Shown: one piece after another, positions 7,339 to 14,510 of the stretch | Numbering within the stretch: position 1 is the first letter of the stretch | Layout: the number at the start of each line of letters is the position of its first letter | From: Strigomonas culicis | Lineage: Eukaryota; Euglenozoa; Kinetoplastea; Trypanosomatida; Trypanosomatidae | Direction of reading: 5' to 3' | DNA length: 18,468 bases | NCBI GenBank assembly: GCA_000482145.1 | Contig: AUXH01000396.1 | Location: 1 to 18,468 of the forward strand | The notes under the pieces: generated by a model | Seen by the model: the letters and a program-made list of their open reading frames with translations, nothing else | What the model was told of the DNA's origin: nothing | Databases searched by the model: none | Translations under genes and position numbers: made by a program

Positions 7339-8208
7339 ATGCGTTCGCCCATAGCTCTTTCCCGCCGTTTCCGCTCGTGCGTCGGTCGTCTTCTTCTATG
7401 CATCCTCCTCCTCACGTGCGTCCACATTTGTTCTGCGGATGGTGGGGGGCAGGACCCCAACGCGACCACGGACCCGGCCACCTCAACGCTCTGCACGGAA
7501 ACCATGGCGGAGGCTGCTGCGTGCCCGGTGCAGCTGCCGCAGTGCTGCCGGCTCACGTCCTATCTCCACTGCTGCCCCGCCAATGCCAGCTGCGAGACGT
7601 GCGCCACGCCGTCGCAGGGGTTCCTTCTGTCGCGCGGCAGCGTCATCGTGACGGGCTTCGGGCTGCTGCTCTTCGTGCTGCTCGGCAGCGTCACGACCGC
7701 GGGCGTGGGGCGCGTGCTGGCGTGGAAGGTGGAGCGGCGGCGCATCGTCACGACGTACCGTGAGCACGCCGCCCTGCAGCGCCGCGAGATGCACGTGTAC
7801 CAGCAGGAGCTGGCGAGCGTGCCGGCGCGGCAGCAGGTTCCTGAGCGCGAGGCCTGCGTCGTGTGCTGCGCGCGGCCCATGAACTGCGCCTTCGCGCCCT
7901 GCGGCCACGTGTGCTGCTGCCACGCGTGCGCCAGACGCATGGAGCGCTGCGTCGTGTGCCGCGGCCCCATTGAACAGTACTACGCGCTGCCACCGTATCT
8001 CGTCCGCCGCATGGTTGGGGCCGCGCCAGACGGCGCGTCGGCAGAGCCGGCAGAGACCGCCGCGCGGATGGATGAGGGCGAGGAGATGCGGGAGATGCCC
8101 GTGCATAGTGTGCGGCGCGCCAAGGGGGAGGGGAGGGCCACTATCGTCAACCAGACGTGGGAGGAGAAGTACACGTATCAGCGAATTGAGGGTGAGCGAG
8201 AAAAATAA
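7339..8208 (+). CDS. Type I membrane protein with granulin-like lumenal cysteine cluster and cytosolic RING finger (289 aa)
   Basis: The start follows the splice acceptor and gives a clear signal peptide: basic N-terminus, then hydrophobic LLLCILLLTCVHICSA ending near residue 33. The next about 65 residues are extracytoplasmic, with two N-glycosylation sequons (N41, N82) and eight cysteines. C62, C69/C70, C78/C79 and C85 are spaced CP-x5-CC-x7-CCP-x4-C, close to half of a granulin/epithelin module. A single transmembrane helix spans about 102-126. The cytosolic part begins with basic, helical sequence and then a RING at 173-207: C-x2-C-x11-C-x-H-x3-C-x2-C-x6-C-x2-C, including PCGHVCCCHAC, the C3HC4 form seen in MUL1/IAP-type E3 ligases. 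Known RINGs of this form recruit E2 enzymes and ubiquitinate targets; I infer a membrane-anchored E3 acting at an endomembrane or the surface. The C-terminal 80 residues are charged and probably disordered. The substrate is unknown. Confidence 0.92.
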   Translation: MRSPIALSRRFRSCVGRLLLCILLLTCVHICSADGGGQDPNATTDPATSTLCTETMAEAAACPVQLPQCCRLTSYLHCCPANASCETCATPSQGFLLSRGSVIVTGFGLLLFVLLGSVTTAGVGRVLAWKVERRRIVTTYREHAALQRREMHVYQQELASVPARQQVPEREACVVCCARPMNCAFAPCGHVCCCHACARRMERCVVCRGPIEQYYALPPYLVRRMVGAAPDGASAEPAETAARMDEGEEMREMPVHSVRRAKGEGRATIVNQTWEEKYTYQRIEGEREK

Positions 8209-8534
8209 CACAAGAGGTGAGGATCTTTGCTTTTTGTTTGTTTGTTTTGTTTTGTTTTTTAACGATTCGGGGTTCTATATGCCTTTTTTTTTCTTGTAAA
8301 GTATAATTGATAATCAACTTGAAAATATCAATGAATCAAGAAAAACCATGTATGACGAGCTGCATAATATCGTTTGTTGCTCTAGTACAGACGATAGTAT
8401 TTTTTGATCTTCTCTCCACTGTAAATTGTGTTTTGTTCGTGTTCTTGTTGTTGAGCGAATAGAGAATATATGTTTACAAAATAGATCATTTATTTGTTTG
8501 TTAGTTTTTCTCCAATTAGTTTTATTGCCTTTTG
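8209..8534. other. Intergenic spacer, AT-rich, with TTTG repeats
   Basis: No gene seen. A (TTTG)-type run lies at about 8226-8260, with a T-run at 8284-8294. The rest is mixed AT-rich sequence leading to the splice region of the next gene. Confidence 0.7.
8488..8519 (+). promoter_or_regulatory. Probable pyrimidine tract and trans-splice acceptor for the 1161-aa gene
   Basis: A moderate T-rich tract contains AG at 8503-8504 and again at 8518-8519 (TCTCCAATTAG). Either places the ATG at 8535 within about 30 bases, with no ATG in between. The tract is weaker than those of neighbouring genes. Confidence 0.5.
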
Positions 8535-11500
8535 ATGGCATCCAGTAGTTCTGTGGATGTCCTTCTTCAGTTCATCGTGCAGACGGAGTGGGACCCTCTA
8601 ACCGGGAGCGGTGAGGCGTGTTTGGCCTCCGTGTCTCGCACCCTGGGCGAGTTCGTCAGCCTCCGCGGCTACCAGCAGGAGACGGCGCCGCAAGGCGTCG
8701 AGCGCGACGGTGCCTACGCCTCCTACGCATTGGATCGTAGAAAGGAAAGTGTGGGGCGTAAAATACAGGATGGGCGAGTGCGCGCACTCTACAGCACGCA
8801 CCACGTGGCGCATGAGACGTGTGGGGTGGAGCAGGGCGGCAGTCCCTTCATGGCGTGGGATGCACTCTTCTTCGCCTTTGTGATCTACAGCACCTCCGTC
8901 CTCCTGTGGGACGGCGCCCTGGCCGACTACGAGGCCCACCTCCGCGGCCTCTACCATCTACCATCGGCTCCCGACGCCCACAGCGGCAGGAGAAACAGCG
9001 CCAGTGGGCGAGAAGAGGAGGAAGAAGAAGAGGAGGAAGATTTGTCGGAAGGGGCGGAGGCGCTGCGCGACGCGATGCGGACCTTTCTCCCCCTGTTCCC
9101 CGCCGTGCATGTGCTGGAGCGGCAGCCCGCTCTGCTGGCCGCGCTCGGCGCCCTGGCGCGCTGCGTGTGGTCCCTGCAGGTGCGCTGTCACGGCGGCGGC
9201 GCTGCAGCGAACCCAGCCGCCCCAGCGGTGTCGAACGTGCTGTGCCCGCTGTGCCACGCGGCGGCGCTCGATCATGTGCTGGCCGCGGAGGCCCTTCTGA
9301 GTCTGCTGGAGTATCATTACGTGGTGAACTACTACACGGAGAACAGTCACCTGCAGCTGCCACTGCCGCCGCCGCCGCCCGCGCGGCGCCGGTCGACGCC
9401 GGCCCTCGCTGGCCCCAGCGCGGCGGCGCCGCAGGTGCACCTCGGCGTGGCGCGCCGCCGCTCCAGCGCAGCCGGCGGCGCCCCCGCAGCGGCCCACCGC
9501 TGCTGGACCCCTGCCGAGACGCACGCCGACGCGCAGGCAAAACGGTCGGTCTGGCGCCACGTCTTGGCGGTGGGCCGCGTGTGCTGCGTCAACGGCAGCG
9601 GCGGCGTGCTGCGGCGCCTGCTCCACGTCTGGGTCTTCAGCGCGGACCGCCACGCGGAGCTCTTCACCAGCGCGACGCGCGGCGGCGACGGCCCGGAGAC
9701 GGCGGCGGCGGCCCCGGCGGTGGTGCTGCGCGTCGCGGCCGACACAGCCGTCGCGCCGGCGCACCTGGTGCAGCTGCTGCTCGCGCTCTACGTACAGGAC
9801 GAGGCGGCCCTGCGCCGGCTGCCCCGCCTCCAGCGCCGCGCCGAGGATGTCTACGACTCCCTGTACACGCTCCTCCACAGCTTCGACCCCATGGCGACGG
9901 CCCGCCGCGGGGCGGCCGCCGCCGCCGCCGCGTTCCTGCCGCCCGCAGTGCAGCACGAGGCGCAGGCGGCGCTCCGCTACCACGTGCAGCACACCGTGTA
10001 CCCCGCGCTCGCGACGCGCGCGCAGCCGCAGGGCAGCACGGTGCTCGCCTGGCTGGCCACCCTCCCCTGCCTCCCCGCGCTGCGCCTGCTGCTCGCCCCG
10101 GGGGTCGGGTGGCCAGCCGCGCCGCCGGAGCCGCCCGCCGCGTCGGCCGACCGCGAAACGGTGGAGCACGTGGTGTTCGCGCCGGCCGCGCCAGTGCCCC
10201 GCCCGGCCGCGGCGCCGGCGTCCGCGTGCCCGGCGTTCCACCCCGCCGCCACGCGCGCGCTGACGGAGGCCGTGGCCGCCGGCGACCTCGCCGCGGTGCG
10301 CCTGCTGCTGCTCGCCGGCGCCTCGCGCTACGCGCTGCCGCTGCCCGTGCTGCTCGCCGCGCTGCACCAGGTCGGCGCGCTGCCCGCCGGCGCGCCGCCG
10401 GTGGCGCTGTGGCGGCTGCTGCACCGGCCGCTGGCGCTGGAGGCGCCGCCTGACGGCCGCGCGCTGGCGGAGCGGCTGCGCACGGCGCGGTGCGCGACCG
10501 CGGCCGCGGACCTGCTCGCCGACGTCGCCGCGCGCCTCTGGCGCGACAAGGTGCAGTATCTCGACGGCGACGCCGTCGCGCACGACCGCGTGCTGCGGCC
10601 GTGCCTCGCGGCGCTCGCCCACGACGCCCTCCACCCGCAGGCGCGCGTCACGCTCCTCCTCGTCCTGCAGGCGCAGCTGCTGCGGTGGCTGCGGCCGCTC
10701 GCCGCCGACGCGCCGGCCACCGTCGCCGCCGCCGCCGCCCCCTACGCCCAGCTCGTGCTGCGGCTCTATCAGCAGCTCACGACGGAGGAGGCGCTGCGCG
10801 GCCTGCGCGACGCGGTGGAGGTGCAGTGCATGCTGGACGCCGCCTTCACACAGCGCGAGGCCGCCCTCCACCGCGAGGCGGCCGACGAGGCGCCGGCGCA
10901 GCCCACGCCCGTCGCGTCCGCCTGGCTCGTGCCCGACTACGCCGCGATTGAGAGTGCGAAGAAGGAGATGGACGCGCTGCTGGACCGGGTTATCGAGCGC
11001 GCGTCCGCGCGGCTGCAGCAGCTGCCCGACCCGCCGCCGCCGACGCCGCAACAGACGCTCGCCGACGCGGACGCGCCGCTGTACATCCTCGTGACGCTCA
11101 CGTCGCTGCTGCGGCGGCCGGCGGCCGCGGCGGGCCCCGCGCCGTCCCGCTGGTACCGCAGCCGCCACCGCCGCCGCCGCGACCTGCTGGCGGCCCTCGC
11201 GCTGCCGTACGTCTGCGCCGGCGCGGCGGAGGCGCCGCCGAGCGTGGCGGTGTGGGCCCGCGTCGCGCCGGCCGCCGACCTCGCCGCGACGCTGCGGCAG
11301 CACGGCGGCGTCTACGCGGTGCTGGACCACGAGGTGCCGCCCGCCGCCGCGCCGCAGCTCGGCGACCTCTACCTCGTCGTGCCGGGCGCGGCCGCGGCGG
11401 CGTGGGAGTGCGTGGACGTGCTCGCGTACCACGCCGCGTCGCTCGGCGCGGCGGGCCAGTCGGCGCCGGTGGAGAGCGTCGACCTGAAGGTGTCGCTCGT

Positions 11501-12020
11501 GTGTCGGCCGCCGCTCCCACCCGCCGCGCCGGTGCATCTGCGGTGCGTGCTGCACCCCGCGCCGCCGCCGGCCGCCCGCCCCCCGGCGCCCCTCTCCTGG
11601 CTGACCGCGCAGCCGTCGCCGGCGTGCCGGCAGCGCGGCGGCGCCTCGGACTGCCTCGCCGCGCTGCTCCGCTGCCGCGACGCCGACGCGGCGGAGGCGC
11701 AGCGGACGTTGCAGCTGCAGCAGCTGTGGCAGTCCGTGCGGGGCGGCGGGCAGCAGCCGCTGTGGCTGCGCCGCGTCGCCGCTGCCGGGCTGACGGCGTG
11801 GGAGGTGCCGGACAAGGACGCGTGCGACCTCTACGTGGTGGACGTGCCGCTGCGCACGCTCCCGCGCGGGGGCGCGGCCGAGCGCGAGCAGGGCAGCTGC
11901 GACCTCTGCGCCGCGTTGGCCGACCAGGATAGCGTCTTCCTCTTCGCATCGGAGCCGTCGGACGACACGGGGGGGCGGAAGCACCGGTATGTGTACACAC
12001 TTCCGCAGGATGGGCTGTGA
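8535..12020 (+). CDS. Unknown giant Ala/Pro-rich protein with weak ankyrin-like segments (1161 aa)
   Basis: The start is ATG 8535 (MASSSSVDVLLQFIVQ), directly after the splice region. The first 150 residues are of ordinary composition, then a poly-Glu run (about 160-169) gives way to a sequence dominated by Ala, Leu, Pro and Arg, reflecting extreme GC content. Two segments look ankyrin-like: about 504-524 (LAWLATLPCLPALRLLL) and 576-598 (LTEAVAAGDLAAVRLLLLAG), the second close to the ankyrin consensus. A CPLCH at 237-241 could be half of a metal site, but no matching second half is clear. Poly-Ala/Pro linkers (about 275-305, 460-470, 530-565) probably separate helical blocks. A repeat-protein scaffold is the most I would infer. 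A long open frame on the opposite strand is treated as a compositional shadow because its predicted protein is Arg/Gly/His-rich and lacks a splice context. Confidence 0.85.
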   Translation: MASSSSVDVLLQFIVQTEWDPLTGSGEACLASVSRTLGEFVSLRGYQQETAPQGVERDGAYASYALDRRKESVGRKIQDGRVRALYSTHHVAHETCGVEQGGSPFMAWDALFFAFVIYSTSVLLWDGALADYEAHLRGLYHLPSAPDAHSGRRNSASGREEEEEEEEEDLSEGAEALRDAMRTFLPLFPAVHVLERQPALLAALGALARCVWSLQVRCHGGGAAANPAAPAVSNVLCPLCHAAALDHVLAAEALLSLLEYHYVVNYYTENSHLQLPLPPPPPARRRSTPALAGPSAAAPQVHLGVARRRSSAAGGAPAAAHRCWTPAETHADAQAKRSVWRHVLAVGRVCCVNGSGGVLRRLLHVWVFSADRHAELFTSATRGGDGPETAAAAPAVVLRVAADTAVAPAHLVQLLLALYVQDEAALRRLPRLQRRAEDVYDSLYTLLHSFDPMATARRGAAAAAAAFLPPAVQHEAQAALRYHVQHTVYPALATRAQPQGSTVLAWLATLPCLPALRLLLAPGVGWPAAPPEPPAASADRETVEHVVFAPAAPVPRPAAAPASACPAFHPAATRALTEAVAAGDLAAVRLLLLAGASRYALPLPVLLAALHQVGALPAGAPPVALWRLLHRPLALEAPPDGRALAERLRTARCATAAADLLADVAARLWRDKVQYLDGDAVAHDRVLRPCLAALAHDALHPQARVTLLLVLQAQLLRWLRPLAADAPATVAAAAAPYAQLVLRLYQQLTTEEALRGLRDAVEVQCMLDAAFTQREAALHREAADEAPAQPTPVASAWLVPDYAAIESAKKEMDALLDRVIERASARLQQLPDPPPPTPQQTLADADAPLYILVTLTSLLRRPAAAAGPAPSRWYRSRHRRRRDLLAALALPYVCAGAAEAPPSVAVWARVAPAADLAATLRQHGGVYAVLDHEVPPAAAPQLGDLYLVVPGAAAAAWECVDVLAYHAASLGAAGQSAPVESVDLKVSLVCRPPLPPAAPVHLRCVLHPAPPPAARPPAPLSWLTAQPSPACRQRGGASDCLAALLRCRDADAAEAQRTLQLQQLWQSVRGGGQQPLWLRRVAAAGLTAWEVPDKDACDLYVVDVPLRTLPRGGAAEREQGSCDLCAALADQDSVFLFASEPSDDTGGRKHRYVYTLPQDGL

Positions 12021-12381
12021 GGCGACACAGCGAAGAGCAAATTATAGTGCGGCTCATCTCTTCGCTGTATGCGTGTGTGTGTGGAGAGCACGTGTGCAAA
12101 ATGGAAGATAGATCATGAGAAACTTCTGTATACTATAACTGATAGATCCGCTGTTGCTCTTTTTTGCAACAGGTTTGTACATTACACGGTGTCCATTTTG
12201 GTACGCCGCAGGGCCACAGCAAGTGTCTTTCTTTCTTTTTATTCTTTCTTGAAGTTGCCTGTTCGCTTCCTGCGTGCTGTTGTATGTATGCATGCATAGT
12301 GTGCTATGTTTACATTAGTATTACGCTCCTTTTTATTTTTCGTTTTTCTTTTCCTTTATCTAGTACTATGCAGACTTCAAA
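12021..12381. other. Intergenic spacer with two pyrimidine tracts and a short uORF
   Basis: No gene seen. A first CTTT-type tract lies at about 12224-12252 and a second, stronger one at 12325-12361. A short GT repeat (about 12070-12080) and ATGCATGCAT near 12287 are the only other features. Confidence 0.7.
12325..12363 (+). promoter_or_regulatory. Strong polypyrimidine tract and trans-splice acceptor for the 517-aa gene
   Basis: A nearly pure T/C tract ends in TTATCTAG, with AG at 12362-12363, 18 bases before the ATG at 12382. A small uORF begins inside this leader (next entry). Confidence 0.7.
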
Positions 12382-12385
12382 ATGA
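12368..12385 (+). other. Five-codon uORF overlapping the main start codon (ATGA)
   Basis: The frame ATG CAG ACT TCA AAA TGA begins 4 bases after the predicted acceptor and ends with a TGA that shares bases with the main ATG at 12382. If the acceptor is at 12363, ribosomes scanning from the cap meet this ATG first and terminate exactly at the main start, which could dampen or reinitiate translation. Confidence 0.5.
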
Positions 12386-13935
12386 ATCCCTTTGTCGAAT
12401 CTTTCCAAGATGCGTTTGCGGACCACCTACGCAACAGCAAAGGGCACACGCAGCATCCATCGGCCGCTGTGCGTGAGGGCGCCTCGGTGGCCGACGACCC
12501 CCAGCTGCTGGCGGATCTGCGGGAGGTGTACGCGCAGTGGCTGGCCGTGCTGCTGTGCCCACCCACCGTCACGGCGGAGGAAGACGTGAAGGGCGAGTGT
12601 GGGCCGGATGCCGTGAAGGAAGAGCAGGCGGCGGCGCCTCGCCCGCACCGGTCCCCCCACTCCTTCTCCGACCTCCACGTCGCACCGCACCCTTTCTTCG
12701 AGGACCACCCGTTGGCAGGTCTGGTGGCCGTGCGTCAGGGCGGCGCCGCCGCGGCCGCGCGGCGCGACGCGCCGTGGCCGCTGGCCGCGTCGCCGCTCTA
12801 CGCGCCTTTCGTACAGCGCATGGGGGACGCGAGTGCGACGGCGCCGCCGCGCGCCGCCCGTCTGATCGCGACACTGCAGACGGTGTGTGACGGCGGCGGC
12901 GACGCGGCCGTGCTGTACCGCCTGTGGGCGGAGCTGCTCCTCGGCTACGCGACGGCGAACCGCCTGGCGGAGGCCCCGCCCGGGGAGGACCCGGCGCGCG
13001 CCGCGGTGCTGCAGTTCCACGAGGCCTGTGTGGCGGCGCTGCAGCTGGCGGACGAGGCGGCGGGCGAGGCGCTCGAGGTCGACACGTGGGTAGCGCTGCT
13101 GCACACGAGGCTGTCCCTGCCGCCGCCGTCCACGGAGCCGCCGTACGTGCGGATGGTGGTTCGGTCGCTTTTCTACGAGATGGTGCTCGTCGCCGCGCAG
13201 GGCAACCGCGCGACGTTCGACACACAGCGGCTGCCGCGGTGGGTCGCCCGCCGGACGCTGGACTATCTTCAGGAGACGGTGCTGTACGCGCTGCTGCTGG
13301 CGCCGGCGCAGGGGGCGGGGCCGTGTGCCAGGGCCGCGGCCGGCCTCCGCGTCGGCGTGCTGTGCGCGGCGTCGCTCGCGAGCCCCATGAAGGCGCAAGC
13401 ATCGCTGAAGCGGCCCCGCGCCGCGGACGCGCCTGAACCCGGCCGGGGTGACGCACCGCCGCAGGTGCGCGCGCCGCGGCCCAAACCGCCACGCGCGCGA
13501 GCGGAGAAAAAAGAAAAAAGGAAGAAGAAGAGGAAGGCGGCATACTGGGGCGACAGCACGTCCTCCTCGGAGTCGGGGGGAGACGAGGAGGCGATGGACT
13601 CGCAGTGCAGCAGCGCGCACGCGGAGGAGGCGGAGGAGGAACCAGACGACGCCCCACCGCCGTCGGATGGGCCCGCGCCGCCGCGCGCCGGCTCCAGAGC
13701 GGTGCGCGGCCGGGCGGCGCTCGGCGGCAGCGCGTCCGTCGACGCGCTGCTCGCGCGGCACGCCATTCCCTTCCACGTTGCCCTCGCCGACGGGGTGCTC
13801 ACCACCTACTGCGCGGCAGATGACGCCGTCACGCTCCTCGCCGAGTACTACGCGCGGAGTGGCGACTTTGCGTGGCTCTCACACGGAGAATCTAAGCGAC
13901 ACGAATCGCTCATCCAAGAGCGAAAGCAGCCGTAG
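12382..13935 (+). CDS. Unknown protein with NLS-like lysine block and acidic region (517 aa)
   Basis: The start lies just after a strong splice acceptor; the N-terminus reads MNPFVESFQDAFADHLR. Residues 1-60 and 130-330 look helical and folded, with a Pro/His-rich linker at about 75-110. I recognise no family. Around 340-350 is SLKRPR, then Pro/Arg-rich sequence and a lysine block EKKEKRKKKRK at 375-385, a likely nuclear localisation or nucleic-acid-binding patch. It is followed by an acidic, Ser-rich stretch (about 391-425). The last 60 residues look like a small folded unit (FHVALADGVLTTYCAADD, then LLAEYYARSGDF). The basic-then-acidic layout resembles nuclear or nucleolar chaperone and chromatin proteins, but that is composition only. 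An overlapping uORF may limit its translation. Confidence 0.85.
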   Translation: MNPFVESFQDAFADHLRNSKGHTQHPSAAVREGASVADDPQLLADLREVYAQWLAVLLCPPTVTAEEDVKGECGPDAVKEEQAAAPRPHRSPHSFSDLHVAPHPFFEDHPLAGLVAVRQGGAAAAARRDAPWPLAASPLYAPFVQRMGDASATAPPRAARLIATLQTVCDGGGDAAVLYRLWAELLLGYATANRLAEAPPGEDPARAAVLQFHEACVAALQLADEAAGEALEVDTWVALLHTRLSLPPPSTEPPYVRMVVRSLFYEMVLVAAQGNRATFDTQRLPRWVARRTLDYLQETVLYALLLAPAQGAGPCARAAAGLRVGVLCAASLASPMKAQASLKRPRAADAPEPGRGDAPPQVRAPRPKPPRARAEKKEKRKKKRKAAYWGDSTSSSESGGDEEAMDSQCSSAHAEEAEEEPDDAPPPSDGPAPPRAGSRAVRGRAALGGSASVDALLARHAIPFHVALADGVLTTYCAADDAVTLLAEYYARSGDFAWLSHGESKRHESLIQERKQP

Positions 13936-14135
13936 CCGACGGAGCGTGTCATCATGCGCATGGATGCGAGGAAAGGAGAAGAAATGAAAAAAGACAAGAA
14001 TAAAAAAAAATGATGTTTCATGGTGCCTTGTAGAGATTGTTGCTTCGTGTTGTTGATGTCATTCGCTTGAATTTGTTCACTTCGCTCTCTCCTTTTTTTT
14101 TTCTTCATACCTTCTCTTAGCAGTCAAAAGAGTGG

Positions 14136-14163
14136 ATATATACATATATATATATATATATAT
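14136..14163. repeat. (TA)n microsatellite
   Basis: An alternating TA run of 28 bases broken by a single C (TATACATATA). Confidence 0.9.
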
Positions 14164-14458
14164 TTATTAAAACTCATAAGTATATTATACTTATACATCT
14201 CAGAAATCCCCTCTAATTAGATAATTAGCTAACTTAAAAAAAAAAAGGGTAGCAAAAAAAAAAGGCAGTTTTCGGATTAAGTGAATTGCGCTATCATTAA
14301 CACATATCTTAATTCGAAAAAAATAATAAAAAGGAAAACGACACCGTTTTTGAGAGCGATAAATATAGAGCAAACGCATTCAGTTTTTGCCAAAGGGAAA
14401 AGTGTCCACCGCATAATATAAGAAGGGAACTGGGATAAGTAGACTTTGTATTAACAAG

Positions 14459-14496
14459 TATTTTTTTTTTGTTTACTTTTACCATTGTATGATTAG
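14459..14496 (+). promoter_or_regulatory. Polypyrimidine tract and trans-splice acceptor for the 631-aa Skp1-like gene
   Basis: A T-run and TTTACTTTTACC are followed by GTATGATTAG with AG at 14495-14496. The ATGATG start at 14511 follows after 14 bases. Confidence 0.65.
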
Positions 14497-14510
14497 CTGA
14501 TATTCTTTAC

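Larger units (their letters stand above)
13936..14510. other. Intergenic spacer, very AT-rich, with TA microsatellite
   Basis: No gene seen. It holds A-runs and T-runs, a TA microsatellite (14136-14163), a perfect 9-bp inverted repeat with a one-base centre at 14176-14194 (of low weight in such AT-rich DNA), and several AATTAG words near 14213-14230. The right end is the splice region of the first Skp1-like gene. Confidence 0.7.

Noticed and set aside
8819..10453. Second + strand open frame (544 codons) overlapping the 1161-aa gene
   Set aside because: Arg/Gly/Ala-rich frame-shifted reading of the same DNA; no start context and no domain.
8958..11984. Minus-strand open frame of 1008 codons
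   Set aside because: It mirrors the very GC-rich + strand gene; its protein is Arg/Gly/His-rich low complexity, no splice tract lies upstream on that strand, and all other genes are on +.
12427..13776. Minus-strand open frame of 449 codons inside the 517-aa gene
   Set aside because: Compositional shadow of GC-rich DNA; Arg-rich product and no splice context.
14136..14194. TA run and small inverted repeat considered as a replication origin or terminator
   Set aside because: Simple AT-rich spacer DNA; such short symmetries are expected by chance here.
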